DNA of 5,283 nt. It comes from Candidatus Omnitrophota bacterium. Lineage in GTDB: Bacteria; Omnitrophota; Koll11; Aquiviventales; Aquiviventaceae. Within the stretch, counting starts at the first letter, position 1. Every line of letters starts with the position of its first letter. A program made the translations under genes and the position numbers. The notes below the pieces were generated by a model. The model was not told the origin of the DNA. It saw only the letters and a list, made by a program, of their open reading frames with translations, and did no database searches. The stretch is from contig JACPXS010000014.1 of NCBI GenBank assembly GCA_016196415.1, positions 1 to 5,283 of the forward strand, given 5' to 3'. Positions 1-5,231 of this stretch are shown here, in pieces.

Positions 1-293
1 AGCGCAGCCAGTTGCGGAATAAAGACAAGGCGATACGGGTGCTCCGGGCGCGCTTGCTCGATCAACTCCAACAGACGAGCCAACAGCACATCGCCTCAGA
101 GCGTCGCAGGCAGGTGGGCACCGGCGATCGGAGCGAGAAGATTCGAACGTATAACTTTCCCGACCGGCGCGTCACGGATCACCGGATCGGCTTAACGTTG
201 CACAAGCTGGATTTCATCATGAACGGCGCGCTGGAAGAGCTCACCGATGCGTTGATCGCGACCGAGCAGGAGCAGCGCTTCTCGGACCGCTGA
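1..293 (+). CDS. prfA: Peptide chain release factor 1 (RF1), C-terminal part only
   Basis: RF1 reads UAA and UAG stop codons in the ribosomal A site and triggers release of the finished protein. Only about 96 codons are present. The reading frame is open from base 3, enters from upstream of the window and ends at TGA 291-293. The visible part matches the RF1 C-terminal domain: RSQ-NK-KA near the left edge, then [17 protein letters not shown] followed by [11 protein letters not shown], a very conserved class I release-factor block, and a final acidic helix ending in [10 protein letters not shown]. The GGQ catalytic loop and the stop-codon recognition loop would be upstream and are not seen. 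The block around IRTYNFP..RVTDHRI is shared with RF2; the RF1 call rests on overall wording and on the following prmC. The stop shares one base with the prmC start (TGATG), so the two are probably translationally coupled. Confidence 0.93.
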   Translation, partial: RSQLRNKDKAIRVLRARLLDQLQQTSQQHIASERRRQVGTGDRSEKIRTYNFPDRRVTDHRIGLTLHKLDFIMNGALEELTDALIATEQEQRFSDR

Positions 294-1168
294 TGGCGCA
301 GCGAGGCACCGTGCATCACGTGATTCGGGAGGGGGCGCGTCGGCTCCAGGCGGCCGGCATGGCGCATGCCCGGCATGAGGCTGCATGGCTCTTGAGCCGG
401 CTGATGGACTCCACCCCGCTTGAGGTCTATCTCCGGGAATCCGCCATTGCGCCGCACACCACGGAGCGGTTCTTCTCGCAGATTGAGGCCCGGGCCTCAG
501 GCGCGCCGCTCCAATACCTCCTGGGAGAAGCCGAGTTTTTTGGGGCGCGCTTTACGGTGGCCCCGGGGACCTTTATTCCCCGTCCAGAAACGGAGACGGT
601 CCTCGAGGCGGCGATCCAGGCACTCCGGCCGCTGGCCGCGAGGCTTGGCCGGCCGCTGCGAGTGGTGGATCTTGGCGCTGGCAGCGGCTGCATTGCGCTG
701 ACGCTCGCGCGTGTGTTTCCAACTTGTGCAGCGGTTGGAATTGAGCTATCATGGAACGCGCTGTGCGTCGCGGTGCACAACGCCATGCGACACGGCTTGG
801 CCTCACGGGTCCGGTGGATTCAGGGACGATGGACTGAGCCGCTGGCCGGCAGCGTTGATGGGATCGTGTCCAATCCACCGTACATCCCCAGTGCGCGGGT
901 CGATCAGCTTCCGCTGGATGTTCAACAGGAACCCCGGATCAGTCTCGACGGCGGGCCGGATGGCATGCGCGCGCTCCTGGAGATCCTGGCGCAGGCGCCC
1001 CGGGCGCTGCGGCCTGGCGGCATCCTCGCGATGGAGTGCGGCGAAGAGCAGGTAAACGATCTCCTCCGGTTGGCCGCGACAGCCTCGTGGGTGGCACAGG
1101 CCCAACCGCTGCACGACTTGGCCGGTCGCCCCCGGGGGATCTTGATGGCGCGGGTGGCTCAGGCATGA
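293..1168 (+). CDS. prmC: Release factor glutamine N5-methyltransferase PrmC (HemK)
   Basis: PrmC uses S-adenosylmethionine to methylate the glutamine of the GGQ loop in RF1 and RF2, which is needed for efficient peptide release. The 291-residue product has the family's usual length and layout. An N-terminal helical substrate-binding domain (about 1-90) ends in the conserved APLQYLLGEAEFFG block (71-84) and the linker FIPRPETE (94-101). The SAM-binding Rossmann domain follows, with motif I DLGAGSGCIALTLA at 126-139, acidic E151 after strand 2, and the catalytic NPPY at 194-197 that holds the target glutamine. QQEPRISLDGGPDG (211-224) is also typical of PrmC. The ATG at 293 overlaps the prfA stop by one base, and the nearest purine-rich site (AGGAG, 268-272) is too far upstream, so translation probably depends on coupling. 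Standing directly behind the gene for its substrate is the classical arrangement. Confidence 0.96.
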   Translation: MAQRGTVHHVIREGARRLQAAGMAHARHEAAWLLSRLMDSTPLEVYLRESAIAPHTTERFFSQIEARASGAPLQYLLGEAEFFGARFTVAPGTFIPRPETETVLEAAIQALRPLAARLGRPLRVVDLGAGSGCIALTLARVFPTCAAVGIELSWNALCVAVHNAMRHGLASRVRWIQGRWTEPLAGSVDGIVSNPPYIPSARVDQLPLDVQQEPRISLDGGPDGMRALLEILAQAPRALRPGGILAMECGEEQVNDLLRLAATASWVAQAQPLHDLAGRPRGILMARVAQA

Positions 1169-2433
1169 GCGAGAAACTGCTGATTCAACGCAGCGGGCCG
1201 CTCCGCGGCACCGTCACCGTCAACGGGGCGAAGAACGCGGTGCTGCCGATTATGGCAGCCTGCCTGCTGGCGGAAGAGCCCTCGATCATCGAGCACGTTC
1301 CCCAGGTGACCGACGTCATCTCGATGATCGAAATCCTGCGCCAGCTCGGCGTCAGCGCGGAGTTTTCGGGCGATCGGTTGACCATCCGCCCGAACCATTA
1401 CACGGGATCGGTCGCCCCGTACGATCTCGTGAGCCGGATGCGGGCCTCGATCTGCGTCCTCGGTCCGCTCCTGGCCCGCCACGGGAGCGCGCAGGTGTCG
1501 ATGCCGGGAGGCTGCGTCATCGGGCCTCGGCCAGTCGATCTCCATTTTAAAGGCCTGCAGGCGCTTGGGGCGGTCTTCACGATTGAGCACGGCTACATCG
1601 TCGCGACGAGAGCGCAGTTGCGCGGCGCGCGCGTGCATCTCGGTGGCGCGTTCGGTTCCTCCGTGCTGGCCACCGCCAATGTGATGATGGCCGCCTCGCT
1701 GGCCGTCGGGATGACCGTCATTGAACATGCCGCGTGCGAACCGGAAGTGGTGGACTTGGCGAATTTCCTCATCGCGATGGGGGCGCGGATCGAAGGCCAT
1801 GGCGGCCCGGTCATTCGCATCGAGGGGGTCAAGCGACTTCGGGGGGTGCGCTACCGGATCATCCCGGATCGGATCGAAGCAGGGACGTTGATGATCGCCG
1901 CAGGGATCGCCGGCGGCGACGTCAGCATTGAGGGGGCGTGGGCCGAGCACCTCGGCGCGGTGATCGATAAGCTTTCTGGGGCGGGCCTGACGATCGAGAA
2001 GCAAAACGGCGCCATTCGGGTGCAGGCGAGTGAGCCGCTCCGAGCGGTCGATATCACGACGCTGCCATTTCCGGGATTTCCGACCGACCTTCAGGCGCAG
2101 ATGATGGCGCTGATGGCGGTCTCGCACGGAGTCAGCGTGCTGACGGAGAAAGTCTACCCAGAGCGCTTTATGCACATCTCGGAGCTCAACCGCATGGGGG
2201 CATTGATTACGCGCGAAGGCTCCAGCGCCATCGTCAAGGGGGTCGAACGGCTCTCCGGGGCCCCGGTGACTGCGCCAGATCTCCGGGCTTCAGCCGCATT
2301 GGTCCTCGCGGGGGTGGTGGCGGAGCACCAGACTGAACTGAGCGGCCTGGAGCACCTCCAGCGCGGCTATCAGGACCTTGAGATCCAATTGACCCGCATT
2401 GGGGCAAAGATCCAACGCCTATCGAGCGGCTAG
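1165..2433 (+). CDS. murA: UDP-N-acetylglucosamine 1-carboxyvinyltransferase MurA
   Basis: MurA transfers enolpyruvate from PEP to UDP-GlcNAc, the first committed step of peptidoglycan synthesis in the cytoplasm. The product is 422 residues, the usual length (E. coli 419). Visible signatures are NGAKNA (20-25, with the substrate-binding Lys23-Asn24), RMRAS at 91-95, the active-site loop PGGCVIGPRPVDLH (114-127) with catalytic Cys117, and PGFPTDLQAQ (303-312) with Asp308, equivalent to E. coli Asp305. Cys rather than Asp in the loop predicts fosfomycin sensitivity at the target. The motif usually written SVGAT reads SVLAT here (166-170), with Leu in place of Gly. I chose ATG 1165 because it gives the normal N terminus and overlaps the prmC stop as ATGA; the frame is open further upstream but that part is a shadow of prmC. 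A modest GGTGG at 1153-1157 could serve as ribosome binding site. Confidence 0.96.
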   Translation: MSEKLLIQRSGPLRGTVTVNGAKNAVLPIMAACLLAEEPSIIEHVPQVTDVISMIEILRQLGVSAEFSGDRLTIRPNHYTGSVAPYDLVSRMRASICVLGPLLARHGSAQVSMPGGCVIGPRPVDLHFKGLQALGAVFTIEHGYIVATRAQLRGARVHLGGAFGSSVLATANVMMAASLAVGMTVIEHAACEPEVVDLANFLIAMGARIEGHGGPVIRIEGVKRLRGVRYRIIPDRIEAGTLMIAAGIAGGDVSIEGAWAEHLGAVIDKLSGAGLTIEKQNGAIRVQASEPLRAVDITTLPFPGFPTDLQAQMMALMAVSHGVSVLTEKVYPERFMHISELNRMGALITREGSSAIVKGVERLSGAPVTAPDLRASAALVLAGVVAEHQTELSGLEHLQRGYQDLEIQLTRIGAKIQRLSSG

Positions 2434-2480
2434 ACATTCGTCGCACAAGCCAAGCGGCATGAGGGCTGCCTTGCACACGA

Positions 2481-2486
2481 GAGGAG
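2481..2486 (+). promoter_or_regulatory. Ribosome binding site of rpsP
   Basis: GAGGAG lies eight bases before the ATG at 2495. It is the best Shine-Dalgarno match in the window, as expected for a ribosomal protein gene, and it fixes the rpsP start. The 61-base gap between murA and rpsP (2434-2494) is the longest spacer between genes here. It holds no promoter or terminator that I could support with confidence. Confidence 0.7.
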
Positions 2487-2494
2487 CGTAGTCG

Positions 2495-2755
2495 ATGGTG
2501 GTCATTCGATTGCAGCGGCGAGGGACCAAGAAGGCGCCGCATCACCGGATCGTCGCCACAGAGGGGACCCGCTCGCAACGGGGCCGCATCCTGGAAACGC
2601 TAGGCTCTTATGACCCCTCGTATGAGCCGCCGCGCTTTTCACTCGATGAATCCCGCCTGGTGTTCTGGGTCTCATCCGGCGCGCAGGTCTCGGAGGCGGT
2701 TTCGCACCTTGTGAAACGCTTCAAGAACCGTTCGGTCGCTGCTGCCAAGACCTGA
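2495..2755 (+). CDS. rpsP: 30S ribosomal protein bS16
   Basis: bS16 is a small 30S subunit protein that stabilises the body of the particle and helps 16S rRNA folding during assembly. The 86-residue product has the family length and pattern: MVVIRLQRRGTKKAPHHRIV at the N terminus (family pattern MvkIRLkR.GrKk.P.YRIV), then GRILETLGSYDP (29-40), and the C-terminal SSGAQVSEAVSHLVKRF (60-76) matching the usual nGAQPSdtv segment. Small departures from consensus are HH where F/Y-Y is usual and QRGR where RDGR is usual; both look like ordinary divergence. A strong GAGGAG site precedes the ATG. It opens the rpsP-trmD-rplS group, but the khpA and rimM genes that commonly follow it are missing and trmD begins 20 bases after the stop. 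Confidence 0.95.
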   Translation: MVVIRLQRRGTKKAPHHRIVATEGTRSQRGRILETLGSYDPSYEPPRFSLDESRLVFWVSSGAQVSEAVSHLVKRFKNRSVAAAKT

Positions 2756-2758
2756 ATG

Positions 2759-2777
2759 ATGGATGAAGCGCATCCAT
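2759..2777 (+). promoter_or_regulatory. Inverted repeat over the trmD start codon
   Basis: ATGGATG (2759-2765) and CATCCAT (2771-2777) are perfect reverse complements around the 5-base loop AAGCG, and the right arm includes the first two bases of the trmD ATG. An overlapping alternative stem, GCGCA (2768-2772) with TGCGC (2777-2781), also traps the start codon. In RNA, either fold would hide the initiation site and the weak GGATGAAG ribosome site (2761-2768), so trmD would need ribosomes arriving from rpsP to open it. In E. coli, trmD is made far less than the ribosomal proteins of the same operon, so a damping structure makes sense. The repeat is seen; the function is inferred. Confidence 0.45.
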
Positions 2778-3594
2778 GCGCCTTGATGTGGTGACGATTT
2801 TTCCAGAGATGTTTGCTCCGGTGCTGGGGGCGTCGATCTTGAAGCGCGCCCAAGCCAACGGACGGTTGCGTGTTGCGACCCATGATCTTCGCGACTATGC
2901 GCGCGGCAAGCGCCGCACCGTGGATGATCGCCCCTACGGAGGCGGTCCTGGAATGATCCTGATGGTCGAGCCGTTGGTGAAAGCGGTGGAGGCGGTCAAG
3001 CGCTCCTGTGCGCACTCGGCTGGGTCGGCGCAGGCAGGGCGTTGTCAGACCGTGCTGATGAGCCCCCAAGGAGAGGCGCTCTCCTCCGCGCTGGCGCAAC
3101 GCCTTGCGACCACGGAGCATCTGATTCTCATCTGCGGGCACTACGAAGGGGTTGATGAGCGGGTGAGGGCTGCGCTGGTCGACCAGTGCATCTCCATCGG
3201 CGATTACGTGCTGACCGGCGGGGAGCTGCCGGCGATGGTCCTCATTGACGCGGTGGCGCGCTTCATCCCCGGGGTTATTGGCCATGCGCAGGCCACGGAG
3301 GAAGAGTCCTTTTCGTCCGGATGGTTGGAGTACCCCCAGTACACGCGGCCGCCGCTCTATCGAGGGATGGCGGTGCCTGCGGTGCTGCGATCCGGCGACC
3401 ATGAGCGAATCGCCCAGTGGCGGAAGCTGCAGTCGGTGGCAAGAACCGTCGTCGCTCGTCCTGATTTGGTTGCCAAGCGTCCCTTCGACTTGGCCCCCGA
3501 CCATGGCCGGGGGCCTTCGCTCAGGGGGCGTCCCAAAAGGAACCCCGGGCATGCCCAGGGGGCTCCACACGCGAACGGCCGGCGTGCTCCATAA
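2776..3594 (+). CDS. trmD: tRNA (guanine-N1-)-methyltransferase TrmD
   Basis: TrmD methylates N1 of G37, next to the anticodon, in tRNAs with G36, which prevents +1 frameshifting. It is a SPOUT-class dimer with a knotted SAM site. The 272-residue product shows LDVVTIFPEMF (3-13), TVDDRPYGGGPGM (48-60), CGHYEGVDERV (120-130), SIGDYVLTGGELPAM (140-154), AVARFIPGVIG (159-169) and YTRPPLYRG..VP.VLRSGDH (189-209). Arg162 matches catalytic Arg154 of E. coli, but by ungapped reading the catalytic Asp169 (in EDSF) corresponds to Glu177 (in EESF). The usual family end comes near RPDL (228-231). Here about 40 further residues follow, basic and rich in Gly, Pro and Arg (for example GRGPSLRGRPKRNPG, 244-258), encoded by hairpin-rich DNA. 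The ATG at 2776 gives the normal N terminus; three nearby upstream ATGs (2756, 2759, 2763) are out of frame. Confidence 0.95.
   Translation: MRLDVVTIFPEMFAPVLGASILKRAQANGRLRVATHDLRDYARGKRRTVDDRPYGGGPGMILMVEPLVKAVEAVKRSCAHSAGSAQAGRCQTVLMSPQGEALSSALAQRLATTEHLILICGHYEGVDERVRAALVDQCISIGDYVLTGGELPAMVLIDAVARFIPGVIGHAQATEEESFSSGWLEYPQYTRPPLYRGMAVPAVLRSGDHERIAQWRKLQSVARTVVARPDLVAKRPFDLAPDHGRGPSLRGRPKRNPGHAQGAPHANGRRAP
3492..3515 (+). repeat. GC-rich hairpin inside the trmD 3' tail
   Basis: GGCCCCCG (3492-3499) and CGGGGGCC (3508-3515) are perfect reverse complements, an 8-bp all-GC stem with the 8-base loop ACCATGGC. It lies in the part of trmD coding for the non-conserved tail. No T-run follows, so it is not a standard Rho-independent terminator. 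It could act as an RNA processing or stability element, or be a remnant of an intergenic palindrome that became coding. Confidence 0.6.
3543..3561 (+). repeat. Second GC-rich hairpin near the trmD 3' end
   Basis: CCCC (3543-3546) pairs with GGGG (3558-3561), and GGG (3547-3549) with CCC (3554-3556), around the loop CATG and one bulged A (3557). The same CCCC can instead pair with GGGG at 3525-3528, supported by TCC (3531-3533) with GGA (3539-3541), giving a weaker competing fold. The segments GCTCAGGGGGC (3519-3529) and GCCCAGGGGGC (3553-3563) are near-identical direct repeats with one mismatch. No T-run follows. Confidence 0.5.
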
Positions 3595-3644
3595 CGTTCG
3601 CGAATCTGATGGTGGTATTCCAAGCGTCGTGAACAGCGAGGACG

Positions 3645-4124
3645 ATGATGGAGTGGCTCAAGCACGTGCATCGCGACACGCCCGTCTCCCCAGGCCCCGA
3701 GTTCGGGCCCGGGGATGAGGTGCGGGTGTGGTATCGAATCATCGAGCAGGGGAAAGAGCGGCTCGGCCAATTCGAGGGGACGGTCATTCGCCATCGTGGG
3801 GCATGGCCTTCACAGACGTTCACCGTCCGTCGCGTGACGTACGGGGAGGGCGTGGAGCGCGTGTTTCCCCTCGACGCGAAGATCATCTCCCGGATCGAGG
3901 TCCTCCGCAAGGGCAAGGTGAAGCGCGCTCGACTCTACTTCCTTCGAGACGCGGTCGGAAAAACGCGCATTGCCTCGGCTGAGGGCTCGGCGTCGATGGA
4001 GAAGTCCGCTGGAGGCTCTGTGACAAGCGCGAAGCCTTCGGAGACCGAAGCGGATGTCGAGAAAGCCGAAGGCGCTGTCCCCTCCGCCCCCAACGCCGCA
4101 GGCTCCGTCACGCCGCGGGCCTGA
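3645..4124 (+). CDS. rplS: 50S ribosomal protein bL19 with long C-terminal tail
   Basis: bL19 sits at the interface of the 50S and 30S subunits and contributes to an intersubunit bridge. The core is clear: [15 protein letters not shown] (18-32), [11 protein letters not shown] (42-52), [19 protein letters not shown] (58-76) and [19 protein letters not shown] (84-102), ending at GKTRI (105-109), where most family members stop (about 115 residues). Here another 50 residues follow, rich in Ala, Ser, Glu and Gly, with two related stretches, AGGSVTS (122-128) and AAGSVTP (151-157). I see no recognised domain in this tail; it looks disordered. The last 71 bases also encode the start of rnhB. ATG 3645 and ATG 3648 are both possible starts; GAGGA at 3638-3642 is better spaced for 3648, which would shorten the protein by one Met. 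A 50-base gap separates it from trmD. Confidence 0.94.
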   Translation: MMEWLKHVHRDTPVSPGPEFGPGDEVRVWYRIIEQGKERLGQFEGTVIRHRGAWPSQTFTVRRVTYGEGVERVFPLDAKIISRIEVLRKGKVKRARLYFLRDAVGKTRIASAEGSASMEKSAGGSVTSAKPSETEADVEKAEGAVPSAPNAAGSVTPRA

Positions 4125-4791
4125 GGCCGCAGCCCGCGCCGGGGGCTTCCGACGCATCGCCGGCGTCGATGAGGCCGGACGCGGACCCTGGGCCGGGCCG
4201 GTGGTGGCTGCGGCGGTAATCCTCCGAGCGAGCGTCCTGCCTGTTCGGATCGATGATTCCAAGCGGCTCACGCGCGGCCAGCGCGAGCGGGCCTTTCGCG
4301 TGATCCGTGAGCGGGCGGAGGTCGGGGTTGGAATCGTCTGCGCTGACGAGATCGACCAGTGGAACATCCTCCGCGCGAGCCTGCTGGCAATGCGCCTGGC
4401 CATTCAGGACTTGCCTCGCCCGCCCGATATCGTGCTCGTTGACGGTTCCGTCCCCCCGGCTGTGAGCCTTCCGTGCTGGCCGCTGGTGCATGGCGACCAG
4501 CGCAGCTATGTGATCGCCTGCGCCTCGATCATCGCCAAAGTGTTTCGCGACCGTCTCATGGCGTTTTACCATGAGTTGTCCCCCGGCTACGCTTTCAATC
4601 AGCACAACGGCTACGGCACCGCCGTGCACGCAGCGCGCCTGCGGCAGTTCGGGCCTTCCGTCTTTCATCGGATGAGTTTCCAGCCTGTTCGAGCGGTGGC
4701 GATGACTCAACCCGTTGCGCGTTGGAGCGACGGGGAACAACCCCGGCATCTGGCGCCATCGCTCGCCGCCTCGTCGGGGGTCCCAACGTGA
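4054..4791 (+). CDS. rnhB: Ribonuclease HII
   Basis: RNase HII cuts the RNA strand of RNA-DNA hybrids and incises at single ribonucleotides left in DNA, starting their repair. The 245-residue product carries all family marks: [17 protein letters not shown] (34-50) with catalytic Asp39 and Glu40 and the GRG substrate motif (42-44), DDSKRL (67-72), VLVDG (127-131) with Asp130, [20 protein letters not shown] (147-166) with Asp148, and NGYGTAVH (185-192) followed by [11 protein letters not shown] (200-212). The first 33 residues are Pro/Arg/Ala-rich and about 33 residues follow the core; neither end is conserved as far as I can tell. ATG 4054 is the only ATG, GTG or TTG in frame before the core, and GGAG (4040-4043) lies ten bases upstream, so the start sits 71 bases inside rplS in another frame. 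Neighbour rplS-rnhB-yraN order is common in bacteria. Confidence 0.94.
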   Translation: MSRKPKALSPPPPTPQAPSRRGPEAAARAGGFRRIAGVDEAGRGPWAGPVVAAAVILRASVLPVRIDDSKRLTRGQRERAFRVIRERAEVGVGIVCADEIDQWNILRASLLAMRLAIQDLPRPPDIVLVDGSVPPAVSLPCWPLVHGDQRSYVIACASIIAKVFRDRLMAFYHELSPGYAFNQHNGYGTAVHAARLRQFGPSVFHRMSFQPVRAVAMTQPVARWSDGEQPRHLAPSLAASSGVPT

Positions 4792-5180
4792 TGGTCGACG
4801 CGGATCCTCGCCACCAGTTGGGCCGGCGCAGCGAGCGCGTCGCGCTGGAGTTTCTGCGCGCGCAAGGCTATGTCATCGAACGAACCAATGTGCGGTTTCC
4901 GGTTGGAGAAATCGACATCCTGGCCCGGGAAGGCGCGACCCTGTGCTTTGTCGAGGTGCGATCGGCCTCATCCTTGCAATGGGGCGGATCACTGGCTTCC
5001 GTGGGTGAGCGCAAGCAACGACGCCTCCTGCGAGCCGCCCGATGGTACCTCCATCGACTGCGGGAGCGGCCCCCTGAAATTCGCTTTGATGTGGTGGCTA
5101 TTGATTGGCAAGCTGGCCGCGTCTCGAATCTTGAGCTTGTGCGCGGAGCGTTCGATGCCGGCGGGACGGCGGTGTTTTAA
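4791..5180 (+). CDS. yraN: YraN / UPF0102 family endonuclease-like protein
   Basis: This small protein belongs to the UPF0102 (YraN) family, which has the fold of restriction and Holliday-junction nucleases; its cellular role is not established. The 129 residues have the normal family length. Visible marks are LGRRSERVALEFLRAQGYVI (10-29), N33 and R35, GEIDILARE (39-47), TLCFVEVRS (50-58), K75 in the GERKQRRLLRAARWYL helix (72-87), and RFDVVAID (98-105). Putative metal-binding residues are Asp42 and Glu55; the following Lys of the usual EVK is Arg57 here, a change I expect to be common in the family. ATG 4791 shares one base with the rnhB stop (TGATG), and GGGGG at 4776-4780 could be its ribosome site. 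GTG 4788 is a possible start; TTG 4722 would add unconserved residues and is unlikely. It is the last gene visible in the group. Confidence 0.9.
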   Translation: MVDADPRHQLGRRSERVALEFLRAQGYVIERTNVRFPVGEIDILAREGATLCFVEVRSASSLQWGGSLASVGERKQRRLLRAARWYLHRLRERPPEIRFDVVAIDWQAGRVSNLELVRGAFDAGGTAVF

Positions 5181-5203
5181 GAGCGCCTATCAAAATGACG
5201 GGT

Positions 5204-5231
5204 GTTCAAGGTTCAAGGTTGAAGGTTCAAG
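5204..5231 (+). repeat. Tandem heptamer repeat, four GTTCAAG units
   Basis: Four 7-base units stand without gaps: GTTCAAG at 5204-5210, 5211-5217 and 5225-5231, and GTTGAAG at 5218-5224 with one changed base. The array begins 23 bases after the yraN stop in non-coding DNA. It resembles in kind the short tandemly repeated heptamers known from intergenic regions of cyanobacteria and some other bacteria, but I do not claim relatedness. Confidence 0.85.

Noticed and set aside
1036..1164. In-frame upstream extension of murA
   Set aside because: The extra residues are the shadow of prmC; ATG 1165 gives the normal MurA N terminus and the usual ATGA overlap.
1159..2175. A 338-codon open frame on the - strand across murA
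   Set aside because: It is fully antisense to a clear MurA, its translation is rich in His, Arg and Asp as expected of a GC-rich shadow frame, and it shows no family motif.
2389..2462. Possible promoter before rpsP (TTGACC at 2389 or TAGACA at 2431)
   Set aside because: No acceptable -10 box lies at 16-18 bases from either; in GC-rich DNA single hexamer matches are weak evidence.
2451..2473. Imperfect hairpin in the murA-rpsP gap (CAAG/GGCA pairing with TGCC/TTG)
   Set aside because: The stem is short and has bulges, with no T-run; not distinguishable from chance.
3492..3561. Rho-independent terminator in the trmD tail
   Set aside because: Strong GC stems are present but no T-rich run follows, and the coding frame continues to TAA at 3592.
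2608..3570. A 320-codon open frame on the - strand across rpsP and trmD
   Set aside because: It spans two well-supported genes on the other strand and has no recognisable domain; shadow frame.
4111..4749. Antisense open frame opposite rnhB
   Set aside because: It mirrors the rnhB coding sequence and has no motif of its own; RNase HII catalytic motifs are intact on the + strand.
4722..4790. TTG start for yraN, 23 codons earlier
   Set aside because: The added residues are unconserved and lie entirely within rnhB; ATG 4791 fits family length and the TGATG junction.
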